From Leifsonia sp. Root112D2 (GTDB lineage Bacteria; Actinomycetota; Actinomycetes; Actinomycetales; Microbacteriaceae), in assembly GCF_001424905.1 (NCBI RefSeq), contig NZ_LMCU01000001.1, forward strand, positions 1,047,480-1,111,479: a stretch of DNA of 64,000 nt, written 5' to 3'. The first letter of the stretch is position 1, and every line of letters starts with the position of its first letter. Shown piece after piece: positions 1-6,124 of the stretch. Under the pieces are notes generated by a model. It had not been told where the DNA came from. It searched no databases and was given only the letters and a program-made list of their open reading frames with translations. The position numbers and the translations under genes are program-made.

Positions 1-2
1 CC

Positions 3-1187
3 TCGGCCACCGTGGCACAGACCACCGCCATTCTGGGCACCGCCAGCTATTTCTCGCCCGAGCAGGCCAAGGGCGAGTCCGTGGATGCCCGCACCGACCT
101 GTACTCCACCGGTGTCGTGCTCTTCGAGATGCTCACCGGCCGCGCGCCGTTCCGCGGCGACACCGCGGTCGCCGTCGCCTACCAGCACGTCAGCGAAAAG
201 CCGGCCATCCCCAGCACGATCAACCCACGGGTCTCTCCCGCCCTCGACCTCGTCGTCGAGCACGCGCTGGCCAAGGACCGCTCGCAGCGTTACCAGAATG
301 CCGCCGAGTTCCGTGACGAACTCGAAGCGGCCGGCGCGGGCCGCATCCCCGTGCACACGAAGCCGGACTCCTTCGCCGACACCCTCTTCAACCCGCCCAC
401 CGGTGTGATCTCCAGCCCCGAGGCCGCACTGCGCCAGCTCACGGACGACGACACGATGGTGCGTACCCAACGCCGTCCTCCCGTGGTGTGGATCTGGGCG
501 GGCATCGCCGTCGTGGCCGTCATCATCGTCGCGGTCTTGTTCTGGGTCTTCAGCCAGTCCCCCAGCGAGTCCCTTCCGGATGCCTCCCGCCGGGTTCCGG
601 CCGTCGCCGGCCAGAACTACGACGCGGCCGTCGCAGCCCTCAAGAAGGTCAACCTGGAGGCCGCCCGCGTCGACGAGCCGAGCGCCGACACCAAGGAGGG
701 CGTCGTCACCCGCACCGACCCGAAGGCCGGCGATGTGATGACCCGCGGCGACACGGTCACCGTCTACGTCTCCACGGGCAAGAAGACCGGAGCAGTGCCC
801 GACACCACCAATATGTCCACCTCGGATGCCGAGAAGGCCATCACCGACGCCGGCTTCACGGTGGGAGAGATCAACAAGCAGGATTCACCGACCATCGTCG
901 CGGACACGGTGCTTTCCTCCGATCCCGCCGCGAACTCGACAGCGCATCTGGGCGACACGATCAATCTCAACGTCTCCAACGGCATGGTGACCCTGCCCGA
1001 CGTGACAAAACAGTCGCTTCCCGCGGCGACCGCGCTCCTGCAGGATCCGAAGACTCAACTCACCGCGAATCCTGTGCCCGATAAGAGCTGCCCCAGCGAG
1101 GGCACCCCCATGGTCACGGCGCAGTCACTGCCGCCCGGCGAGGTTCCGCAGGGCTCGACGATCGATCTCACGTACTGCTCCGGCTGA
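3..1187 (+). CDS. pknB: PASTA-domain serine/threonine protein kinase, 3' part
   Basis: The gene enters from the left edge; the frame is open from base 3, so the true start lies outside. The protein begins inside the kinase activation segment (GTASYFSPEQA, the usual GT..Y.SPEQ motif) and continues through the C-lobe (DLYSTGVVLFEMLTG). A single membrane helix follows at about residues 157-181, counted from the GTG at base 12, and then three extracellular PASTA repeats (about 193-258, 259-327, 328-391) ending at TGA. In this family the PASTA repeats bind muropeptides or lipid II and the cytoplasmic kinase controls cell-wall growth and division. A pabA-sortase-crgA neighbourhood next to pknB is the common actinobacterial arrangement. 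The catalytic loop is not visible because of the truncation, so activity cannot be judged here. Confidence 0.95.
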   Translation, partial: SATVAQTTAILGTASYFSPEQAKGESVDARTDLYSTGVVLFEMLTGRAPFRGDTAVAVAYQHVSEKPAIPSTINPRVSPALDLVVEHALAKDRSQRYQNAAEFRDELEAAGAGRIPVHTKPDSFADTLFNPPTGVISSPEAALRQLTDDDTMVRTQRRPPVVWIWAGIAVVAVIIVAVLFWVFSQSPSESLPDASRRVPAVAGQNYDAAVAALKKVNLEAARVDEPSADTKEGVVTRTDPKAGDVMTRGDTVTVYVSTGKKTGAVPDTTNMSTSDAEKAITDAGFTVGEINKQDSPTIVADTVLSSDPAANSTAHLGDTINLNVSNGMVTLPDVTKQSLPAATALLQDPKTQLTANPVPDKSCPSEGTPMVTAQSLPPGEVPQGSTIDLTYCSG

Positions 1188-1276
1188 CGCTTCCGCGACA
1201 AAGTTCCCCTCGCTCGCAAGCTCGCTCGGCACTGGCGTCGCGGAAACGCTGGCGCGTTTCTCAAAGCTCCAGCGTG
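1188..1276. repeat. Interspersed repeat family A, copy 1 (intergenic)
   Basis: Starts directly after the pknB stop and ends at the pabA stop. Read on the minus strand it aligns with the copies at 11895-11975, 22176-22265 and 49906-49990: GCTGGAGCTTTGAGAAACGC, then CCAGCG, then the core CGACGCCAGTGCCGAGCGAG. The core differs at two positions from CGACCCCAGCGCCGAGC of the other copies. It also contains an imperfect inverted repeat (CGCTTCCGCGAC near 1189 against GTCGCGGAAACGC near 1237), so it could form a hairpin between two convergent genes. Confidence 0.7.
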
Positions 1277-1918
1277 CTACTCCAGTCGCACCATCGGGTT
1301 CAGCTCGCGCGACGCTTCCCGTGCACCCGCCAGCCCGGCCGACTCCAGCCAGTTGCCGAGCATGCGATAGCCGCCCTCGGTGAGCACCGATTCGGGGTGG
1401 AACTGTACTCCCACGATCGGTGCCGTGCGGTGCCGCAGGCCCATGATGACGCCGCCCTCAGTGCGCGCCGTCACCTCGAGCACCTCGGGCACCGTGCCGT
1501 CCACGACGGCAAGCGAGTGGTACCGAGTTGCCGTGAACGGCTGCGCGACTCCGTCGTAGAACGGATCGTCATCGTCGTGCGTCACCAGCGACGTCTTGCC
1601 GTGCATGAGCTCTTCGGCATTCGTCACCACCGCGCCGAAGGCCTCTGCTATGGCTTGGTGCCCGAGGCATACGCCCAGGAGTGGCGTGCCGCTCTCGAGC
1701 GCTGCCTTCACGAGCGGGATCGAAACACCCGCGTCCACGGGCTTTCCGGGGCCGGGGGAAAGCAGGATCGCGTCGTACTTCGCGATCTGGGCCGCGGCAT
1801 CCGCTGTGTCGAACGCATCGTTGCGCAGCACCGTCGTCTCTGCCCCGAGCTCACGCAGGTAGCCGTTGAGCGTGTAGACAAAGCTGTCGTAGTTGTCAAT
1901 AACGAGTACGCGCGTCAT
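1277..1918 (-). CDS. pabA: Class I glutamine amidotransferase (anthranilate / aminodeoxychorismate synthase component II)
   Basis: This 213-residue protein has the complete class I glutaminase triad: nucleophile Cys84 in GVCLGHQ, His174 and Glu176 in FHPES. The N-terminus VLVIDNYDSFVYTL and the oxyanion SPGPG motif are those of TrpG/PabA. Such subunits release ammonia from glutamine for a chorismate-using synthase. The actinobacterial gene beside pknB is usually annotated trpG or pabA, and the sequence does not settle whether anthranilate or 4-amino-4-deoxychorismate is the product. The ATG at 1918 overlaps the stop of the upstream 52-aa gene by ATGA, so it is translationally coupled in a sortase operon. 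Confidence 0.9.
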   Translation of the reverse strand: MTRVLVIDNYDSFVYTLNGYLRELGAETTVLRNDAFDTADAAAQIAKYDAILLSPGPGKPVDAGVSIPLVKAALESGTPLLGVCLGHQAIAEAFGAVVTNAEELMHGKTSLVTHDDDDPFYDGVAQPFTATRYHSLAVVDGTVPEVLEVTARTEGGVIMGLRHRTAPIVGVQFHPESVLTEGGYRMLGNWLESAGLAGAREASRELNPMVRLE

Positions 1919-2073
1919 GTGCCTACCGTGTCTCCCTCTTTGACTATGAATGAATCGACCCAGGGAAAGACCCAGGTCACCAACGCGTACAGCACCACCG
2001 CGAGAAGCACGAGAAGAATCAGGATGCGCACCCACACCGGACCGGGCAACACTCGCCACAAAGCCGCGTACAT
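1915..2073 (-). CDS. Small single-pass membrane protein, 52 aa
   Basis: A short open frame sits exactly between the sortase stop (2074-2076) and the pabA start (ATGA overlap). It reads MYAALWRVLPGPVW, then a strongly hydrophobic stretch VRILILLVLLAVVLYALVTW, then a short polar tail ending EGDTVGT. The Trp-rich amphipathic start, the single membrane helix and the zero-gap placement between two coupled genes argue that it is translated. No family is recognised. It could be a sortase partner or an anchor, but that is inference from position only. Confidence 0.75.
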   Translation of the reverse strand: MYAALWRVLPGPVWVRILILLVLLAVVLYALVTWVFPWVDSFIVKEGDTVGT

Positions 2074-2910
2074 CTATTTTCCTCCCGCAGCGGCGACGTG
2101 CGCCGCGATGGCTGCCGGCGGGCCGGCACTGAGCGGCTGCCACGAATCGAATGTGCTGTATGCAACGAGCCGTTCCCCCGAATGCCAGGGCGGGTTGCAC
2201 GTCGTCAGGGTCATGATGCGGTCGGTGGGTGTGAGATTCGGCTCACGGGGCACGGGCAGCAGCACGGCCACCGCATCGGGCTGCACGTATTCGAAGTCGC
2301 GAAAGCTGTAGGTGTACCAGCCGTCCTTGGTCTCAATGTAGATCTTGTCGCCGAGATGCATCCTGTGCACGTCGATGAACGCGTTGCCGTAGCCGTTGAC
2401 ATGACCCGCTATTGCGAAGTTGCCCACCTGGCCGGGCATCTGGGTTCCGGTGTAATGGCCGACGCCCGAGGTCTCTGAATTGAGCACCTCCGGAACGCTC
2501 ACGGTCTCCCTGATCACGCGTCGCCAGTCCGCGCCCAGTCGTGGGGCGTAGATGACCGCGAACGGCTGGTAATCGGCCACCGGCTTCATCACCGGGGGCG
2601 TGCCGTCTTTCGTGCCGTCCTCCGCCGCGCCGGGGGCGGGCGTCGCATCCGGGGTCGCCCTCGATTGCTCGAGCCAGAGCCTGGACTGCGTGGAGGCCGC
2701 AGACGCCTGGGCATTGGAGAGGATGAGGCTGTTCCACCACACCTGCCAGCCCAGAAAGAGCAAGACCAGAACGCCCACCGTGATGAGCACCTCTCCAAGC
2801 ACGCCGATCACACTGGTGCGCGGACGGGGGCGTTGCCCACGACGACGAGCGGATGCCGACGCCGACGCCGGCGTCGCAGAATCTGCGGCTGTCGGCTCCG
2901 GCTCGGTCAT
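2074..2910 (-). CDS. Class E sortase
   Basis: A 278-residue membrane-anchored transpeptidase. The start ATG at 2910 (MTEPEP) is preferred over an upstream Met at 2946 because the added residues do not look like family sequence. The order is: Ala/Arg-rich cytoplasmic start, signal anchor VIGVLGEVLITVGVLVLLFL, a spacer, then the sortase beta barrel with the His motif (AIAGHVNGYG), catalytic Cys238 in TLTTC and Arg247 in HSGER. Class E sortases of high-GC Gram-positives anchor proteins carrying an LAXTG-type signal to the wall or assemble pili. No substrate gene with such a signal was seen in this window. First gene of the sortase / 52-aa protein / pabA operon. Confidence 0.92.
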   Translation of the reverse strand: MTEPEPTAADSATPASASASARRRGQRPRPRTSVIGVLGEVLITVGVLVLLFLGWQVWWNSLILSNAQASAASTQSRLWLEQSRATPDATPAPGAAEDGTKDGTPPVMKPVADYQPFAVIYAPRLGADWRRVIRETVSVPEVLNSETSGVGHYTGTQMPGQVGNFAIAGHVNGYGNAFIDVHRMHLGDKIYIETKDGWYTYSFRDFEYVQPDAVAVLLPVPREPNLTPTDRIMTLTTCNPPWHSGERLVAYSTFDSWQPLSAGPPAAIAAHVAAAGGK

Positions 2911-3007
2911 GCGACCAATCTTATCGGCGCCGGCCTGTGCGCCCATCGCGGTCTCAGGCCGGGCATCCGGGGCGTTTATATACTCTGACCGGCTAGACTA
3001 TGGAACC

Positions 3008-3256
3008 ATGGCACGCACCAAGACCCGCACCAAGCCCGAGCGCACCGAAACGGAACAGCGCTCGCGCGAGGACATGCCCAATCCCGTCTGGTTCAAGCCC
3101 GTCATGTTCGGCTTCATGCTGTTGGGCCTCGCGTGGATCATCGTCTTCTATGTCAGCGGCAGCCTGTACCCGATTCCTGCGCTGACCAACTGGAACATTC
3201 TGGTGGGATTCGGAATCGCCTTCATCGGCTTCCTCATGACCACGCGCTGGCGCTGA
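3008..3256 (+). CDS. crgA: Cell division protein CrgA
   Basis: An 82-residue protein with a basic, highly charged N-terminus (MARTKTRTKPER), two membrane helices (about 32-52 and 63-79) and a short exposed loop. Length, topology and the PNPVWFKPVMFG segment before the first helix match CrgA, a divisome protein that in Mycobacterium and Streptomyces binds FtsZ, FtsQ, FtsI and CwsA and tunes septation. It lies divergent from the sortase operon, as in other actinobacteria. ATG at 3008 is the only sensible start. Confidence 0.95.
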   Translation: MARTKTRTKPERTETEQRSREDMPNPVWFKPVMFGFMLLGLAWIIVFYVSGSLYPIPALTNWNILVGFGIAFIGFLMTTRWR

Positions 3257-3293
3257 CCGGCACTGTCCCCCGCCGGTCCTCCACAGTGAGGAC

Positions 3294-3340
3294 AATTACA
3301 CGGCTGTAATTATCCCCAGTGTTAATAACCCTGTGGATAA
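3294..3340. promoter_or_regulatory. Palindrome plus DnaA boxes between crgA and the rhomboid gene
   Basis: A perfect 7-bp dyad AATTACA-CGGC-TGTAATT lies at 3294-3311. It is followed by TTATCCCCA at 3310-3318 (one mismatch to the DnaA box TTATNCACA) and a perfect reverse box TGTGGATAA at 3332-3340. The stretch is AT-rich for this genome and sits between two convergent genes, so the dyad may also serve as a transcription end. Confidence 0.55.
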
Positions 3341-3353
3341 CTTTCGCGCCGCG

Positions 3354-4202
3354 CTATGCGATGTACTGCCAGCAGCTCGCGACCACGAGCACGACGCTGA
3401 GCGCGACCAGCAGCCCGATCTGCAACCGTCGGCGTGACTGCGGTCGGGTCTCCACAAAGATCAGGCCGACGAGCGCACCGACGACGAGTCCGCCGACGTG
3501 CGCCTGCCACGCGATCTGAAAGCCGGGAATGAAGCCGATGACCAGGTTGATACCCACGAGAATCAGCAACTGCGTGGCGTTGCCGCCAAGCCGCCGCTGG
3601 ATCACGAGGAATGCGCCCATCATGCCGAAGATGGCACCGGATGCGCCGATCACCCCTTGCATGGGCGAAGCAAGCAGCAGCACGGCCAGCGAGCCGCCGA
3701 ATCCACTGATCAGGTACAGGGCAAGGTAGCGCCCTTTGCCCAGCAGCGGCTCGAGAATCTGCCCGAAGATCCACAGCGTGTACATGTTGAGCCCGATATG
3801 AATGATGTTCGCGTGCGCGAACAGGCTCGTGAGCATGCGCCACGGTTCGAATCCAAATACCGGATTGGGTATCGAGTAGATACCGGCGTACTGCAGCGCA
3901 TTGGTGATCGAGCCGCCGATACCCGGAATCGACTGAAGAATGAAGAAGAAGACCGACAGGCCGATGATCGAGTACGTCACCACGGGCGCACCCGACCCCG
4001 ACACGCGCCTCACCCGGGTGAGCACCCGCGGCCTGGTGCGCGGCGCGCTGGCCCGCTGCTCGCGCATGCACTCCGGGCACACCACGCCGACCGCGGCCGG
4101 CGTCTGACATTCGCCACAGATGGTTCGCCCACAGCGCTGGCAGAGCACGAAACTCTGCCGATTCGGATGCCGGTAACAGACCGAATCCGACGCCTGACTC
4201 AC
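3354..4202 (-). CDS. Rhomboid family intramembrane serine protease with N-terminal zinc finger
   Basis: A 282-residue protein. The first 50 residues carry Cys/His pairs (CYRH, CQRCGR, CGEC, CPEC) like a B-box-type zinc finger. Six to seven membrane helices follow, with the rhomboid signature: Asn139 in GLNMYTLW, catalytic Ser188 in GASGAIFG and His235 in QAHVGG. The catalytic dyad is intact, so it should cleave membrane-embedded substrates. This domain pairing is common in actinobacterial rhomboids near ppiA. It is 18 nt downstream of ppiA and probably cotranscribed. The substrate is unknown. Confidence 0.93.
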   Translation of the reverse strand: MSQASDSVCYRHPNRQSFVLCQRCGRTICGECQTPAAVGVVCPECMREQRASAPRTRPRVLTRVRRVSGSGAPVVTYSIIGLSVFFFILQSIPGIGGSITNALQYAGIYSIPNPVFGFEPWRMLTSLFAHANIIHIGLNMYTLWIFGQILEPLLGKGRYLALYLISGFGGSLAVLLLASPMQGVIGASGAIFGMMGAFLVIQRRLGGNATQLLILVGINLVIGFIPGFQIAWQAHVGGLVVGALVGLIFVETRPQSRRRLQIGLLVALSVVLVVASCWQYIA

Positions 4203-4220
4203 CTGGATCGAGCCGAGCCG

Positions 4221-4760
4221 CTAGACGTTTTCGACGGTGACCGACTGGATCACGGCGTCGTCGAGGGGGCGGTCGCGGGCATCCGTCGGCAGTTCGGCGA
4301 GCTTGTCGACGATCTTGCGCGAGGCCTCGTCTTCGACGGCGCCGAAGATGGAGTGCTTGCCCTGCAACCACGTGGTGGGGCCGACGGTGATGAAGAACTG
4401 CGAACCGTTGGTTCCCTTGCCCTGCTGGATGCCGGCATTTGCCATGGCGAGAATGTAGGGCTCCGTGAAGTCGAGCTCCGGGTTGATCTCGTCGTCGAAC
4501 GCATAACCGGGGCCGCCGATGCCCTGGCCGAGCGGGTCACCGCTCTGAATCATGAAGCCGGGGATGATGCGGTGAAAGACAACGCCGTCGTAGAGCTTGT
4601 CGTTCGACTTCACCCCGGTGGCGGGGTGAGTCCACTCGATCTCGCCCGTGGCGAGCCCGACGAAGTTCTTCACGGTCTTGGGCGCGTGGTTGCCGAACAG
4701 GTTGACCTTGATGTCGCCATAGTTGGTGTGCAAAGTGGCGACGGCGGTGTGCTTAGACAT
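4221..4760 (-). CDS. ppiA: Cytoplasmic peptidyl-prolyl cis-trans isomerase (cyclophilin)
   Basis: A 179-residue cyclophilin with the typical VVFHRIIPGFMIQSGDP and GTNGSQFFITV motifs, including the catalytic Arg and the Phe-rich peptide groove. No signal peptide is present, so it acts in the cytoplasm. The start at 4760 (MSKHTAVATL) matches other actinobacterial PpiA proteins; a Met 8 codons upstream is less likely. It is the first gene of a ppiA-rhomboid unit and diverges from the helical membrane protein gene at 4860. Confidence 0.95.
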   Translation of the reverse strand: MSKHTAVATLHTNYGDIKVNLFGNHAPKTVKNFVGLATGEIEWTHPATGVKSNDKLYDGVVFHRIIPGFMIQSGDPLGQGIGGPGYAFDDEINPELDFTEPYILAMANAGIQQGKGTNGSQFFITVGPTTWLQGKHSIFGAVEDEASRKIVDKLAELPTDARDRPLDDAVIQSVTVENV

Positions 4761-4859
4761 GAACTCAATTCTTGCATGCGTCACGGTACTCCCCGGGCAT
4801 ACTCAGGGCTTTGGTGGCAAGATGGAGGCTGTTCGCCATACGACGCAATGGAGGTCCGC

Positions 4860-5411
4860 ATGAGTCTGACACGCAAGCGCAAGAGGGAACTCAAGCGGCT
4901 GCGCGGGAGCGCCGAGGAACTCTGGGAGCAGCAACAGCTGATTCTGGATCGTGCCAACGCCGTCGCACGGGAGGCCAGCCGCCAGGTGAGCCACCTCACC
5001 CGCGAGGAGGTCGCCCCCCGCGTCCGCGAGGGTTACCAGAACTATGTGCGCCCCGGGGTTGAAAACGCCCGTGGGCTCGTCCGTCAGGCTGGGCGCACCT
5101 TCGAAAAGACGGTGATTCCCGCCGTCGGCACCGCCCTCGGTACGGCGATGTCGGTCGCCGATATCGCCAAGGATGCCCGAGTGAAGGCCGCCGCCGAGCG
5201 CTTCGGCGACGTGAGAAAGTCCATCACCAGAAAGGCCGCCCCGCAGAAGTCGGGCCCGGGAGCCGGCACCTACGTGGCCCTCGGCTTTGCCGCCGCGGCC
5301 GCTGTCGGCCTCGCATACGCCGTGTGGCAGACGTTCCGCGCCGACGATGAGCTCTGGGTCTCCGACGAAGACCCGAACGACAACAGCACCACTGTCGGCA
5401 ACCTCGAGTAG
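4860..5411 (+). CDS. Conserved hypothetical helical membrane protein, 183 aa
   Basis: Starts at the ATG at 4860, preceded by GGAGG at 4850-4854. The first 60 residues are basic and helical (LTRKRKRELKRLRG), followed by a long amphipathic helical part and one membrane helix near the C-terminus (YVALGFAAAAAVGLAYAVW). The tail is acidic (DDELWVSDEDPNDN). The layout is that of actinobacterial proteins found between ppiA and the tRNA-Ala/Ile pair. No enzymatic motif is visible and no function is proposed. Confidence 0.8.
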   Translation: MSLTRKRKRELKRLRGSAEELWEQQQLILDRANAVAREASRQVSHLTREEVAPRVREGYQNYVRPGVENARGLVRQAGRTFEKTVIPAVGTALGTAMSVADIAKDARVKAAAERFGDVRKSITRKAAPQKSGPGAGTYVALGFAAAAAVGLAYAVWQTFRADDELWVSDEDPNDNSTTVGNLE

Positions 5412-5430
5412 ACGAGCCTCCAGATACACG

Positions 5431-5464
5431 CTGAGGGCGGCATCCGATTGGATGCCGCCCTCAG
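5431..5464. terminator. Bidirectional terminator-like hairpin
   Basis: A perfect 15-bp stem (CTGAGGGCGGCATCC, 5431-5445, pairing with 5450-5464) with a GATT loop lies between the plus-strand gene ending at 5411 and the minus-strand tRNA-Ala at 5478. There is no clear T run on either side, which is common for high-GC actinobacterial terminators. Confidence 0.7.
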
Positions 5465-5477
5465 CTGTGTCAAAACG

Positions 5478-5550
5478 TGGAGCCTAGGAGAATCGAACTC
5501 CTGACCTCCTGCTTGCAAAGCAGGCGCTCTACCAATTGAGCTAAGGCCCC
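5478..5550 (-). tRNA. tRNA-Ala (anticodon TGC)
   Basis: The reverse strand folds into a 73-nt cloverleaf. The acceptor arm begins GGGGCCT and ends AGGCTCC plus discriminator A; the D arm is GCTC...GAGC; the anticodon loop is CTTTGCAAG with TGC; the T arm has GTTCGATTC. CCA is not encoded. It lies 25 nt downstream of tRNA-Ile in the same direction. Confidence 0.97.
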
Positions 5551-5575
5551 TCAAACCCGATTAACGGGCCGTGCG

Positions 5576-5649
5576 TGGGGATACGAGGACTTGAACCTCG
5601 GACCTCTTCGTTATCAGCGAAGCGCTCTAACCGCCTGAGCTATATCCCC
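5576..5649 (-). tRNA. tRNA-Ile (anticodon GAT)
   Basis: A 74-nt cloverleaf on the reverse strand. The acceptor arm is GGGGATA/TATCCCC, the anticodon loop CTGATAACG with GAT, and the T loop GTTCAAGTC. CCA is not encoded. The Ile-Ala pair downstream of gyrA is the usual actinobacterial arrangement, here with DUF3566 in between. Confidence 0.97.
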
Positions 5650-5710
5650 GATTGGGCAGATAGAAGACTACCTGACCCTGCCGATTCTCGCGAATCGAAA
5701 CCGTCTCGAA

Positions 5711-6124
5711 TCAGTTGTTGGTGAAGCCCACCAACAGGCCGCCGGTGATCTTCACGCTGAGGTTGTAGAGCAGCGCGAAGACGGCGCCCAGCACCGTCGT
5801 GACGACGATGTCCAGAATAGCGACGACTATCGAGAAGCCCATCACGTTGCCCAGGCCCACGATCGACTTCAAATCGGTACCCTGAGTGCCCGAAATGTCC
5901 TTGAAGACACTGTTGAGCTGGTCGAAGATGTGGAACTGGTTGAGCATGGTCCAGATCAGGAACATGCCCACAATCGCGATGATCGCCAGGCACAGCCCGA
6001 CCAGGAACGACAGCTTCACACTCGACCAGAAGTCGATGTAGACCAGCTTGAGCCGCACCTGCTTGGAGTTCGGCTTGCGCGTGGAGGACTTGCGGGCGAG
6101 CTTCTCGGCGACGCTACTACTCAT
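5711..6124 (-). CDS. DUF3566 transmembrane protein
   Basis: A 137-residue protein starting at ATG 6124 (MSSSVAEKL). A basic N-terminal third is followed by two long membrane helices, about 40-65 and 95-122 (VKLSFLVGLCLAIIAIVGMF and VVAILDIVVTTVLGAVFALL). This is the DUF3566 family found directly after gyrA across Actinobacteria. Its start overlaps the last codons of gyrA by 8 nt, so translation is probably coupled. Function is unknown. Confidence 0.9.
   Translation of the reverse strand: MSSSVAEKLARKSSTRKPNSKQVRLKLVYIDFWSSVKLSFLVGLCLAIIAIVGMFLIWTMLNQFHIFDQLNSVFKDISGTQGTDLKSIVGLGNVMGFSIVVAILDIVVTTVLGAVFALLYNLSVKITGGLLVGFTNN

Noticed and set aside
3498..4859. Long plus-strand frame over rhomboid and ppiA running into the helical membrane protein gene
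   Set aside because: Only the 3' part from 4860 is real; the upstream part is antisense to two recognised genes.
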